The notes below the pieces were generated by a model. It ran no database searches. It saw nothing but the letters and a program-made list of their open reading frames with translations, and was not told the origin of the DNA. Both the position numbers and the translations under genes were made by a program. This document shows positions 1-5,691 of a stretch of DNA of 5,691 nucleotides, piece after piece. Numbering within the stretch: position 1 is the stretch's first letter; each line of letters begins with the position of its first letter. The DNA comes from Opitutia bacterium (GTDB lineage Bacteria > Verrucomicrobiota > Verrucomicrobiia > Opitutales > Seribacteraceae): NCBI GenBank assembly GCA_018695085.1, contig JABHOU010000642.1, positions 1 to 5,691 on the forward strand, in the 5' to 3' direction.

Positions 1-117
1 AATGTTGGCCAGTTGCTCGTGCTTGGGATAGACATCGATAATCTTTACTTGGTCTATAATCCAGTTACCGCCGGCAAGAATGCCTGAGCGGGATTCCGAA
101 GAGGATATCGGCTCCAT
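1..117 (-). CDS. N-terminus of a probable PfkB-family carbohydrate kinase (partial, runs off the left edge)
   Basis: The first 39 codons of a minus-strand gene are visible, starting with ATG at 117-115 and open to base 1. After a short Ser-rich leader (residues 1-11) the translation reads GILAGGNWIIDQVKIIDVYP (residues 12-31) and then KHEQLANI. A hydrophobic first strand followed by a Gly-Gly-Asn and an Asp a few residues later is how many PfkB/ribokinase-family kinases begin; this Asp often contacts the sugar hydroxyls. Family members phosphorylate sugars or nucleosides with ATP in the cytoplasm. The catalytic GAGD-type motif would lie outside the window, so family and substrate are inferred from the N-terminus only. 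No Shine-Dalgarno sequence precedes the ATG. The reading frame is open further upstream to a stop at 223-225, but no better start is seen there. Confidence 0.65.
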   Translation of the reverse strand, partial: MEPISSSESRSGILAGGNWIIDQVKIIDVYPKHEQLANI

Positions 118-210
118 ATTGCGTACTTGAGTTGTTTTAGGATTTGCAGGAAAAAACGATTCTTCACCTGCATCCCAATTTTCAAAAACTAGCAAGAAAG
201 AAAAGAATAT

Positions 211-403
211 ATGAGCAGCGAGCTACCTCCTTCCATAGATCACTTGAAGGCGGTAACGGATAACGTTCGCTCTCTTGCAGTGTCAGTAGCGGAAGGCGTT
301 TGATTCGAGAACCCTTCCCCTACCGAGACTCTCGCAATCCTTAGCTACTTCGGACCCCGGAGCCAATCTAGACGCACCTGAAATCGTCGACGCTGAGAAG
401 TAA
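211..403 (+). pseudogene. Remnant of a small unidentified gene, one in-frame stop and one frameshift
   Basis: An ATG at 211 opens a 30-codon reading frame (MSSELPPSIDHLKAVTDNVR, then SLAVSVAEGV) ending in TGA at 301-303. The same frame continues with protein-like sequence, FENPSPTETLAILSYFGP (304-357). At the C4 run 355-358 the protein-like reading shifts by one base into GANLDAPEIVDAEK and ends at TAA 401-403. Restoring the stop to a Trp codon (TGG) and removing one C would give a small acidic protein of about 63 residues. I do not recognise the family. A purine-rich stretch (aagaaaagaa, about 199-208) lies just before the ATG, without a clear Shine-Dalgarno match. It is transcribed away from the gene at 1-117 and converges on the PPK2 gene, 20 nt from that gene's stop. 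Alternatives are two sequencing errors in an intact gene, a genuine 30-residue peptide, or chance coding-like sequence. Confidence 0.42.
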
Positions 404-423
404 AGGCACCGGGGGGAACCAGT

Positions 424-1896
424 CTAATCTTCCTCGGCTATCCGCGCCTCAATGGCGGCGATCACCACGTCGAGAGCCTTGATGCGTGCATATCGCTTGC
501 AATTGCCCTCGATAATCGTCCAAGGAGCGTAGGTAGTATGGGTGCGTAGAAACATTTCTTCGGTGGCCTCCTCGTAGAGATCCCACTTTTCCCGGTTACG
601 CCAATCCTCTTCGTTGAGCTTCCACTGCTTGGCGGAATCTTGCTCGCGGGCTTTAAAGCGTTTCATCTGCTCGTCCTTGTCGATCTGAAGCCAGAACTTG
701 ATCACGACGGCACCGAAATTCCAAAAGTTTTCCTCCATCTCGTTTATCTCGCCATAGGCCCGATTCCAATCGGCCTCCGAGCAAAAGCCTTCCACGCGCT
801 CTACAAGCACGCGACCATACCAAGAACGATCGAATATGGTAAGATGACCCGCCTTGGGAAACTCAGTCCAGAATCGCCACAGGTAATGGTGGGCGTTCTC
901 CACGTCGTTGGGAGCTGCAATCGGTATCACCTCGTAGCCCCGAGGATCCATGTCTTCCGTCAACCGGCGAATATTGCCTCCCTTGCCGCCGGCGTCCCAA
1001 CCCTCGTAAACGATGACCACCGGAATACGACGACGATATATCTCATCGTGCAATTCACCAATCCGCTTCTGCCGCTTATCGAGAAGTTTGCGGTATTCGT
1101 CCCGATCAAGGGTTTGGGATAGATCCGCCCTCTTCAAGCTCGGAGCAGTGGAAAAAACGGGCAAATCCTTTTTCTCAGGAGGATCCTGCTTCAACGACCC
1201 CTCCGCCTGAGCAGTCACACGCTTTCTCAAAACCTTCACCAAGCTTCGAAGGATACAGGCATTGGCGGAAGTGACATGCTTGGCATCGACCACCTTCCAA
1301 GGCGAGGCAGGAAGATCGGTGGCCTCGATCAATCGCTTGGTTGCCTTTTTGTACTGAGCATACTTGCAATGACGAGCGAGCACGTCGTCCGACACTCGCC
1401 AGGACGTAGCGGGATTCTTGCGAAGCTTTTCCAAACGCTCGGCCTGCTCATCCTTCGATATGTCCAAGAAGAACTTGAAGATCACCGTCCCACCGTCCTT
1501 GAGCTGATTCTCAAAGGCGACGACGTCGTCGAATGCCTTGCTCATGGAATCCTCGTCCAACTCTTCCCCAACGTAATCATCCAGCAAGGTGCGGTACCAA
1601 CTCCGGTCGAAAATGGCCATTCTTCCTGCCGATGGGGTGCGCCGCCAGAATCGCCAGAGAAAAGGTCGTAACTGCTCATCGTGATTGGGGGAGGCGATGC
1701 ATGAAACCTTGAACCCACGTGGATCCAGAGGCTGGATCACTCGGTTTATCATGGTGCCCTTGCCCGCAGCGCTCCAGCCTTCGAACACAATGAGCACGGG
1801 AATTCCCAGCTCACGACAACGTCGCTGGAGCAAAGCCAATTCCTGCTCCAGTTCCTCGATTTCCTTCTTCAGCACCTTTTTACCGTTCCCATCCAT
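424..1896 (-). CDS. pap: Polyphosphate:AMP phosphotransferase, two fused PPK2 domains
   Basis: This cytoplasmic enzyme transfers a phosphate from inorganic polyphosphate to AMP, giving ADP. The 490-residue product carries two PPK2 domains: N-domain about 15-225, a charged Lys/Pro/Glu-rich linker about 230-260, and C-domain about 265-485. Each has a P-loop (G40-WSAAGKGT and G299-WDAGGKGG), a second conserved block (LDPRGF / MDPRGY, then LWRFW), and a Walker B-type IFDRSWY motif (D97-R98 and D356-R357). Two-domain PPK2 proteins of about 490-500 residues are typically the AMP-phosphorylating class, so the length fits. The N-domain has Ser42 where the C-domain has Asp301 in the P-loop, suggesting the C-domain is the main catalytic half. 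ATG at 1896-1894 is preferred; a TTG at 1911 would add five residues. Neither has a Shine-Dalgarno sequence. The gene is separated from the upstream porin by a terminator, so it is probably transcribed alone. Stop is TAG. Confidence 0.95.
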   Translation of the reverse strand: MDGNGKKVLKKEIEELEQELALLQRRCRELGIPVLIVFEGWSAAGKGTMINRVIQPLDPRGFKVSCIASPNHDEQLRPFLWRFWRRTPSAGRMAIFDRSWYRTLLDDYVGEELDEDSMSKAFDDVVAFENQLKDGGTVIFKFFLDISKDEQAERLEKLRKNPATSWRVSDDVLARHCKYAQYKKATKRLIEATDLPASPWKVVDAKHVTSANACILRSLVKVLRKRVTAQAEGSLKQDPPEKKDLPVFSTAPSLKRADLSQTLDRDEYRKLLDKRQKRIGELHDEIYRRRIPVVIVYEGWDAGGKGGNIRRLTEDMDPRGYEVIPIAAPNDVENAHHYLWRFWTEFPKAGHLTIFDRSWYGRVLVERVEGFCSEADWNRAYGEINEMEENFWNFGAVVIKFWLQIDKDEQMKRFKAREQDSAKQWKLNEEDWRNREKWDLYEEATEEMFLRTHTTYAPWTIIEGNCKRYARIKALDVVIAAIEARIAEED

Positions 1897-1989
1897 AGTA
1901 TGAAAAAGCAATTCATGCCCATAGGACTAGCGCACCGACTTTACAACCCGGAAAAAAGAAAATAGGAAATTTGCCCAGTTCTTGGAACC

Positions 1990-2022
1990 AAAAAAGGCCT
2001 CGCCAAAATCGGCGAGGCCTTT
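1990..2022 (-). terminator. Rho-independent terminator of the porin gene
   Basis: A perfect 12-bp inverted repeat (1993-2004 with 2011-2022; core GGCCTCGCC/GGCGAGGCC) encloses a 6-nt loop. Read on the minus strand, the GC-rich stem is followed by six U residues (1995-1990), three of which pair with the opposite arm. It begins 24 nt after the porin stop codon. On the plus strand the stem is followed by only three T residues, so it should act mainly on minus-strand transcription. It insulates the pap gene from the porin transcript. Confidence 0.9.
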
Positions 2023-2046
2023 GAAATTAAAGTTAAAAAAGCTAAC

Positions 2047-3147
2047 TTAGAAAGAAAGCAAGCTTTCGGCATAGAACTCGTCTACGTCGTAATCGGTAGC
2101 AGAATCTACGGAAGCATGACTGTACTCGAGACCTAAGCTCAAGTTATCAGTGACTGTGAAACTAGTATACAAGGTAATGCGATCCGATTCTGCCTTTGTG
2201 TCAAAGTCTTCGTGACTGTACCGAAGCGTGAGACCAAAGAAATCGTTGAACTGGTAGTTGCCCATGAGCATAATGTCCCAAGCATCAACGTCACGTATAT
2301 CCCAATTGTCGTATTCGATGGCAAGTGTCAGAGCTCGGTCGTTGTAGGCCAACCATGCATTGAATTGCTCGATTTCAGAAGAGTTGGAAACCGACTCGTG
2401 CGCATAACCCAAACGACCTTCCAATCCGGGAAGAATCATTATAGCTGCTTGCAAATCGACTGCAACGTCACCCGATTTCGTAGAACCGTCATCCGGGAAA
2501 AGCGCGTTATGCAAACCTAAGGAAAACCCAAAGCGTCCGTTATTGAAGTTCCCGCGAATTCCATCCACGTAATTTCGGCGGAGTGAAGGTATTCCAAGAG
2601 AAGCGGTACTTGTCCCGTCGCCAAAAAGGTAGGCATTGGAAACTTGGTAGAGATTGGGAGCTTCGTCACCTTCGAAACCAAGTGTGCTCAATTGGCGACC
2701 CATGCTTATGCTGAAGTCGCGATTGACGTTGTAACGGATGAAGGCCTGCTCGAGAGCAACTGCTGATGTGGAACCGATCGAACCTCCACCAGGGGCTCTC
2801 ACCGTCCTATCACTAGATAAATTAGTGTGGAGCTCCGCAGTTACTGGAGAAAAGTCGAAAAGGAAGTCTACATCGGCAGCAGTATTAAAGCCTGCTTCGT
2901 CGTTAACTCCACCACCAGCGTCATCATTCTGAATATTGGCATACATGAAATCAACGTACCCGCGTAGCTTAACGCGGTTGGCGAGGTCTATGCCTCCGGC
3001 TCCGCTAGTGGTGTTGGCTCCCAACGTAGTCCCTTGAGGACCTGAAGCGACTGGAGCACGGGAAAGGCCCGGGATGCCGGGGACTTGGGCAAAGGAAGAA
3101 GAAACGGCAAGCACGGATGCCGAAACGAAGGACAAGAGCGTTTTCAT
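2047..3147 (-). CDS. Outer-membrane beta-barrel porin-like protein
   Basis: The product (366 residues) is predicted to be an outer-membrane channel. Residues 1-20 form a signal peptide: Lys2, a hydrophobic core (LLSFVSASVLAV) and cleavage expected after SSSFA, leaving mature QVPG. A Gly/Ser/Thr/Pro-rich linker runs to about residue 55. From 58 (VKLRGYVDFMYA) to the end there are repeated short amphipathic strands with alternating hydrophobic and polar residues, many aromatic residues and Asp/Asn/Gly-rich loops. The chain ends YAESLLSF, with the terminal Phe typical of substrates of the Bam assembly machinery. The stretch SMGRQLSTLGFEGDEAP with a following NAYLFG (148-176) recalls the OmpL-like bbp2 porin family, which is my best family guess. 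ATG at 3147 is preferred over an in-frame TTG at 3153 because the signal peptide begins there. A promoter-like sequence precedes it and a terminator follows. Substrate is unknown. Confidence 0.85.
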   Translation of the reverse strand: MKTLLSFVSASVLAVSSSFAQVPGIPGLSRAPVASGPQGTTLGANTTSGAGGIDLANRVKLRGYVDFMYANIQNDDAGGGVNDEAGFNTAADVDFLFDFSPVTAELHTNLSSDRTVRAPGGGSIGSTSAVALEQAFIRYNVNRDFSISMGRQLSTLGFEGDEAPNLYQVSNAYLFGDGTSTASLGIPSLRRNYVDGIRGNFNNGRFGFSLGLHNALFPDDGSTKSGDVAVDLQAAIMILPGLEGRLGYAHESVSNSSEIEQFNAWLAYNDRALTLAIEYDNWDIRDVDAWDIMLMGNYQFNDFFGLTLRYSHEDFDTKAESDRITLYTSFTVTDNLSLGLEYSHASVDSATDYDVDEFYAESLLSF

Positions 3148-3153
3148 GGGCAA

Positions 3154-3448
3154 TGGTATGATTATAGTCTGTAAGATTAGAATTCTAAACTAGGTTCCTA
3201 TGACAGTTAGTTTTGAATCTATCGTCAAGAGTGAAAATAGCCTGCCCGAAGACACCGAAAATCAGTCGTGGGGGTTTCCTTGGTGCAACAGTCCCTGCCA
3301 TGGCAAGAAGGGAACCGACCGACGATCCGACCGGAACGAAGGCATCCTGCAAATCAAAGGAAAGCGGAGCGTGACGACGAGCAAAGTGGTTTTACCATCA
3401 ATGACAAAACCGGAACGCAAAGGTGCTCTCGGTTCCTAGAACAACCCT
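3154..3448. other. Intergenic region of about 295 bp without a convincing gene
   Basis: This gap lies between the stop of the PDZ/EF-hand gene and the porin start. Its left end holds the porin promoter candidate. The only open frames are short plus-strand ones (for example 3200-3439, 79 codons) with no ribosome binding site, no domain and a composition like random translation. Two weak hairpins are visible: GGAAC/GTTCC (3412-3416 with 3432-3436, 15-nt loop) and GGTTTT/AAAACC (3388-3393 with 3406-3411, 12-nt loop). Neither has a proper T-tract, so no terminator is called for the upstream operon. A 10-nt palindrome TGCCATGGCA lies at 3297-3306. A long leader or small RNA cannot be excluded. Confidence 0.5.
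3161..3189 (-). promoter_or_regulatory. Sigma-70-like promoter of the porin gene
   Basis: On the minus strand a perfect TATAAT (3166-3161) is preceded by TTTAGA (3189-3184, 4 of 6 matches to TTGACA) with a 17-nt spacer. The -10 hexamer ends 13 nt before the porin ATG, so a start about 7 nt downstream would give a leader of only some 6 nt, too short for a Shine-Dalgarno sequence; none is present. A housekeeping-type promoter here argues that the porin is not solely read through from the sigma operon. No expression data support this, and a match in an AT-rich stretch can arise by chance. Confidence 0.5.
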
Positions 3449-4525
3449 TCAAAGAAGCTTGTTGTTTTTCTTTTGCCGCGGCTTTGGCTTGATTGGGCGT
3501 TTACCGCCTTGGTGGATGCGAATATTGACGTTGCCCTCAAGGGATTCGAGCCGCTCGAGCATTCCCTCGGGCAAGGCGTTTCGTTCGGCATCCGTATTTA
3601 CGGGACCTTCGAAAAGCACTTCGCCATCGGGCGAAGTCGCCTTGAAGCGCTTTTTCCCATCTTCGGAACTATACTCGAAAGAACCGTCGTCATCAATGCT
3701 AACCACCTTTGTTTGAGCAGTCCCGGTCACGGAAGACCAAGAGGAAGATGCGCCACGACGACGAGCGTCGCGAAGAAGTTCATCCAGTTTGGGAGCCGCA
3801 CCAAAGCCTAGATCGATATCGAAATCCAGATTGAGTTCGGGAACGGCGCCTTCGTCACGAGCCTTGTCACGCTCCATCGGGCTGAGCTTGCCGTCGCCAT
3901 CGGCATCGAATTTCTCGAGTAGCTTTGGATCGGAAAAATCAAGGTTGGGGGCAAACCCATGTAAACCGCGGCGACCAAGCAAGTCCCGTTGCCCGGCTAT
4001 CTGCTTGCGAATATGTTCGTTGAGGTCACGTGCGTCAGGGATGATAAATCCGCCACCTCTTAAATCGTTGCCAAGAATCCTCGGGGTCGGAAATCCTCGA
4101 GCCTGAGCTTTCGGTACCAGCTTGCTGCCAAGCTTGGCCTTAAGGACCTTTTCCTTGCCACCACGCAGGATGGTTAAAGAGACTTGCTGGTTTGCCTCGC
4201 GCGAGCGCACGAGCTCTAAAAGTTGTTCCTGATTGACGAGTATTTGATCGTCGAGCTTCTTCAGGACGTCGTACTGCTCCAATCCGGCTTTCTCGGCAGG
4301 ACTTCCGGGACTGACTTGTTCGACGGACAAGTATAGGTTGCCCGACAACCCAAGTTGGCGACTGATCACAGGTGAAAGCTTGGTCGCGTAAACGCCTAGG
4401 AACGTTGCCTTCGCGGGAGAAATCTTGACGCCGGCGCGGGCCTTAGATTGGGCCTTGCTGCCCGGATCGGCAGATAGCCACCCGCAGGATAATACTGTAG
4501 AAAGAAGGAACGGGAGTGTTTTCAT
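3449..4525 (-). CDS. Exported PDZ-domain protein with an EF-hand calcium-binding loop
   Basis: The 358-residue product starts with a secretion signal (MKTLPFLLSTVLSCGWLSAD). Signal peptidase I could cut after Ala19; VLSC (11-14) is an imperfect lipobox, so a lipoprotein anchored at Cys14 is the alternative. Residues about 41-132 form a PDZ domain: FLGVYATKLSP, then SVEQVSPGSPAEKAGLEQYD (67-86), the usual SPAekAGL..gD arrangement but with Tyr-Asp replacing Gly-Asp. PDZ domains bind C-terminal or unfolded peptides. Residues 207-218 (DADGDGKLSPME) are a complete EF-hand loop with Asp207, Asp209, Asp211, Ser215 and Glu218 at ligand positions. A Ser-rich linker (about 258-266), a compact C-terminal segment (about 272-338) and a basic tail (KRPIKPKPRQKK) follow. 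No protease domain is present. The start at 4525 is chosen for its signal peptide; a TTG at 4642 would overlap the upstream gene and lose the signal. It lies 32 nt after the anti-sigma gene, probably in one operon, without its own Shine-Dalgarno sequence. Confidence 0.85.
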   Translation of the reverse strand: MKTLPFLLSTVLSCGWLSADPGSKAQSKARAGVKISPAKATFLGVYATKLSPVISRQLGLSGNLYLSVEQVSPGSPAEKAGLEQYDVLKKLDDQILVNQEQLLELVRSREANQQVSLTILRGGKEKVLKAKLGSKLVPKAQARGFPTPRILGNDLRGGGFIIPDARDLNEHIRKQIAGQRDLLGRRGLHGFAPNLDFSDPKLLEKFDADGDGKLSPMERDKARDEGAVPELNLDFDIDLGFGAAPKLDELLRDARRRGASSSWSSVTGTAQTKVVSIDDDGSFEYSSEDGKKRFKATSPDGEVLFEGPVNTDAERNALPEGMLERLESLEGNVNIRIHQGGKRPIKPKPRQKKNNKLL

Positions 4526-4557
4526 GATGGTTGGGAGGTTAGTAGCTGTTCTCTGCT

Positions 4558-5169
4558 TCAATAAAGTTCCAGTCCGATGAGGACGACTTCCTGACGAGGA
4601 ACGGAGGAACGCATGAGGGTGTTGGTCTCGGGGTTTCGCCAAATGGTTTCGTCGAGATAGCGATAACGGTACTGACGAGCGGGACTTGAACCAGGTCGAT
4701 CGATGATTCCTTCGTCGGAAACGTCGACGAGAATCTCTTTGACCTGCGGATCACTCCAACCTGATTCGGACATAGCGGCGAACTCGGCGGCGGAAACGCC
4801 GTGCAGTGGGCTGAGTCCTTCCTCGTCCACGAACTCCGGTTTGGCCGGAAGGGATTGCTCGGAGGCGAGCGAAGGAGATACGGCAGGCGTTGTTTTTTTC
4901 TGAAATACGGGATAAGCGACGTACAGGGCGAGTGCGACCAATGCGGCGACTGCGGAAATAGGGAAAGTGAACGCACGCAAAAAGGGAACGACTTTACCTC
5001 TTTCAGCAGGTAACCGGCTGGTTGCTTCCTCCTCCAATTCGGGCAAGCGCCTGACCGCAAGATTTCCCGATTCACCCAGCGCTTTTTCGAGGCGAGACTC
5101 AAAAGCTTCGGATGGCTTGGCAGGGGGGAAGGAGCGAAGTTCCTTTTCCAGTTCCTCAAATTCGTTCAC
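4558..5169 (-). CDS. Single-pass membrane protein, probable anti-sigma factor
   Basis: This 203-residue protein has an acidic, helical cytoplasmic segment (about 1-62, MNEFEELEKELRSF..., many Glu/Lys/Arg), one transmembrane helix (about 69-89, FPISAVAALVALALYVAYPVF), a Pro/Ser-rich linker, and a C-terminal exported part (about 112-203). The last part contains an aromatic/Arg-rich YRYRYLDETIWRNPETN stretch (167-183) and ends VVLIGLELY. No zinc-binding HxxxCxxC motif of the ZAS anti-sigma class is seen, so the assignment rests on topology and on the overlap with the sigma gene. It would hold the sigma factor inactive at the membrane until an envelope signal arrives. The start is GTG (5169-5167), overlapping the sigma TGA by four bases; GGGGAGGA upstream supports this start and implies coupled translation near equal amounts. 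A 206-codon frame overlapping at 4539-5159 is a compositional shadow. Confidence 0.7.
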   Translation of the reverse strand: MNEFEELEKELRSFPPAKPSEAFESRLEKALGESGNLAVRRLPELEEEATSRLPAERGKVVPFLRAFTFPISAVAALVALALYVAYPVFQKKTTPAVSPSLASEQSLPAKPEFVDEEGLSPLHGVSAAEFAAMSESGWSDPQVKEILVDVSDEGIIDRPGSSPARQYRYRYLDETIWRNPETNTLMRSSVPRQEVVLIGLELY

Positions 5170-5687
5170 TTCGAATCCTCCCCGCGAGGTTCCGACAACA
5201 GCTCGGGAACCGACTTTTTGAGCTTACTCATCGCATAACGATAGCGGGATGCCGCCGTATTAAGCGAAATACCAAGAGTCTTGGCAATTTCGTCGAATGT
5301 TTGTTCTCCCCATATCTTGAGGGTGAGCACTTCCTTCTGCTCGGACGGCAACAGGTGAACGGCCTCCAAGAGAGCGTCCCGCCGTTCGTTGCGCTCCATG
5401 GAGCGGTCGAACCATGCATTCTTCTCCATGTCGGCGGCCACGTTGTCCTCGCGAATGACCCGACGATCCAAGCTACGCGCCCAGTCGATGGCTAATCGGC
5501 GAATGGCTCGATAGACTAAACCCGGGGGGACTTCTCCAGTGTGACCATAGAGACGCCAAATGCGCACGAAAGCTTCCTGCAAAAGATCCTCGGCATCGGC
5601 CGGGTTGCGAGCCTGTTGACGAGCAAACATAAGGAGCTTTGCCCCGTGACGGGCAAACCAGGATTTCCATATGGGCTCGGTGTGCAT
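5166..5687 (-). CDS. ECF-type RNA polymerase sigma-70 factor
   Basis: The 173-residue product has the two-domain layout of extracytoplasmic-function sigma factors, which direct RNA polymerase to a small set of promoters. Region 2 spans about 8-80: the core-binding helix NPADAEDLLQEAFVRIWR (28-45), then VYRAIRRLAIDWARS and a basic RRVIRE, which covers the -10 recognition part. A charged linker (about 82-103) follows. Region 4 spans about 104-158: LLEAVHLLPSEQKEVLTLKI, then the -35 recognition helix-turn-helix TFDEIAKTLGISLNTAASRY (130-149). Size matches the family (about 160-200). It is followed by a 4-nt overlap with the probable anti-sigma gene. Only four bases lie upstream of the ATG at 5687, so its promoter, possible autoregulation and any longer N-terminus cannot be judged. 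The ECF subgroup is unassigned. Confidence 0.93.
   Translation of the reverse strand: MHTEPIWKSWFARHGAKLLMFARQQARNPADAEDLLQEAFVRIWRLYGHTGEVPPGLVYRAIRRLAIDWARSLDRRVIREDNVAADMEKNAWFDRSMERNERRDALLEAVHLLPSEQKEVLTLKIWGEQTFDEIAKTLGISLNTAASRYRYAMSKLKKSVPELLSEPRGEDSK
5176..5183 (-). promoter_or_regulatory. Strong Shine-Dalgarno sequence of the anti-sigma gene, inside the sigma gene
   Basis: The minus strand reads GGGGAGGA, with GGAGG (5181-5177) seven nucleotides before the GTG at 5169. It lies within the last codons of the sigma gene (the Arg-Gly-Glu-Asp region) and decides the GTG start of the downstream gene. It is the only consensus ribosome binding site seen in the window. Confidence 0.8.
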
Positions 5688-5691
5688 GGCG

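Noticed and set aside
404..423. GC-rich stretch with a G6 run between the broken gene and pap as a bidirectional terminator
   Set aside because: The bases do not form a consistent stem and no T-tract follows on either strand.
640..1671. Plus-strand open frames opposite pap (640-1122, 1276-1671)
   Set aside because: They are antisense to the well-supported PPK2 coding sequence and have no protein-family features.
1918..1946. TTGTAA-17-TATGGG as a promoter for pap (minus strand)
   Set aside because: Correct spacing but only 4 of 6 and 3 of 6 matches; below what I would call without start-site data, although pap must have a promoter between the terminator and its ATG.
3388..3436. Weak hairpins after the PDZ gene as a terminator
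   Set aside because: Stems of 5-6 bp with 12-15 nt loops and no T-tract; far weaker than the porin terminator.
3200..3439. Plus-strand 79-codon open frame between porin and PDZ gene
   Set aside because: No ribosome binding site, no recognisable domain or signal, and composition like random translation; a second overlapping frame (3268-3492) runs into the 3' end of the PDZ gene.
4526..4642. N-terminal extension of the PDZ protein from a TTG at 4642
   Set aside because: It would add 39 low-complexity Arg/Ser/His/Pro residues before an obvious signal peptide and overlap the anti-sigma gene by 85 nt.
4539..5159. Minus-strand 206-codon frame overlapping the anti-sigma gene
   Set aside because: It is a Ser/Pro/Arg-rich shadow in another frame; the alternative frame has an orderly cytoplasmic-TM-exported layout, a strong ribosome binding site and an overlap with the sigma stop.

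Overview
The window looks like chromosomal DNA of a Gram-negative member of the PVC group, most likely a marine or soil Verrucomicrobiota of the Opitutae type. This rests on a Sec-exported outer-membrane beta-barrel ending in Phe, a sigma/anti-sigma pair followed by a PDZ plus EF-hand exported protein, mid-range GC, and start sites mostly lacking a Shine-Dalgarno sequence. The taxonomic assignment is an inference from protein style, not from a marker gene. All intact genes lie on the minus strand, so they are read from high to low coordinates.

Layout from the right edge, in transcription order. (1) 5687-5166: an ECF-type sigma-70 factor. (2) 5169-4558: a single-pass membrane protein starting at a GTG that overlaps the sigma stop by 4 nt and has a strong ribosome binding site inside the sigma gene; it is the probable anti-sigma factor. 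(3) 4525-3449: an exported PDZ protein with one canonical EF-hand loop, 32 nt downstream and probably in the same operon. (4) 3448-3154: a gap with no convincing gene, holding a sigma-70-like promoter (TTTAGA-17-TATAAT) at its left end. (5) 3147-2047: an outer-membrane beta-barrel porin, followed by (6) a textbook intrinsic terminator at 2022-1990. (7) 1896-424: a double-domain PPK2 enzyme, polyphosphate:AMP phosphotransferase. (8) 403-211, plus strand: traces of a small gene broken by one stop and one frameshift. (9) 117-1: the first 39 codons of a gene leaving the window, probably a PfkB-family sugar/nucleoside kinase.

The three right-hand genes make a coherent signalling cassette: cytoplasmic ECF sigma, membrane anti-sigma, and an exported PDZ/calcium-binding-type protein that could act as sensor, effector or target in the envelope. 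The porin has its own promoter-like sequence and terminator and is probably a separate unit. The PPK2 enzyme regenerates ADP from AMP using polyphosphate and is functionally independent. No mobile element, tRNA, rRNA or CRISPR array was seen. The points most worth a second look are the broken small gene at 211-403, the PDZ/EF-hand third partner of the sigma operon, and the asymmetric Walker A motifs of the PPK2 fusion.
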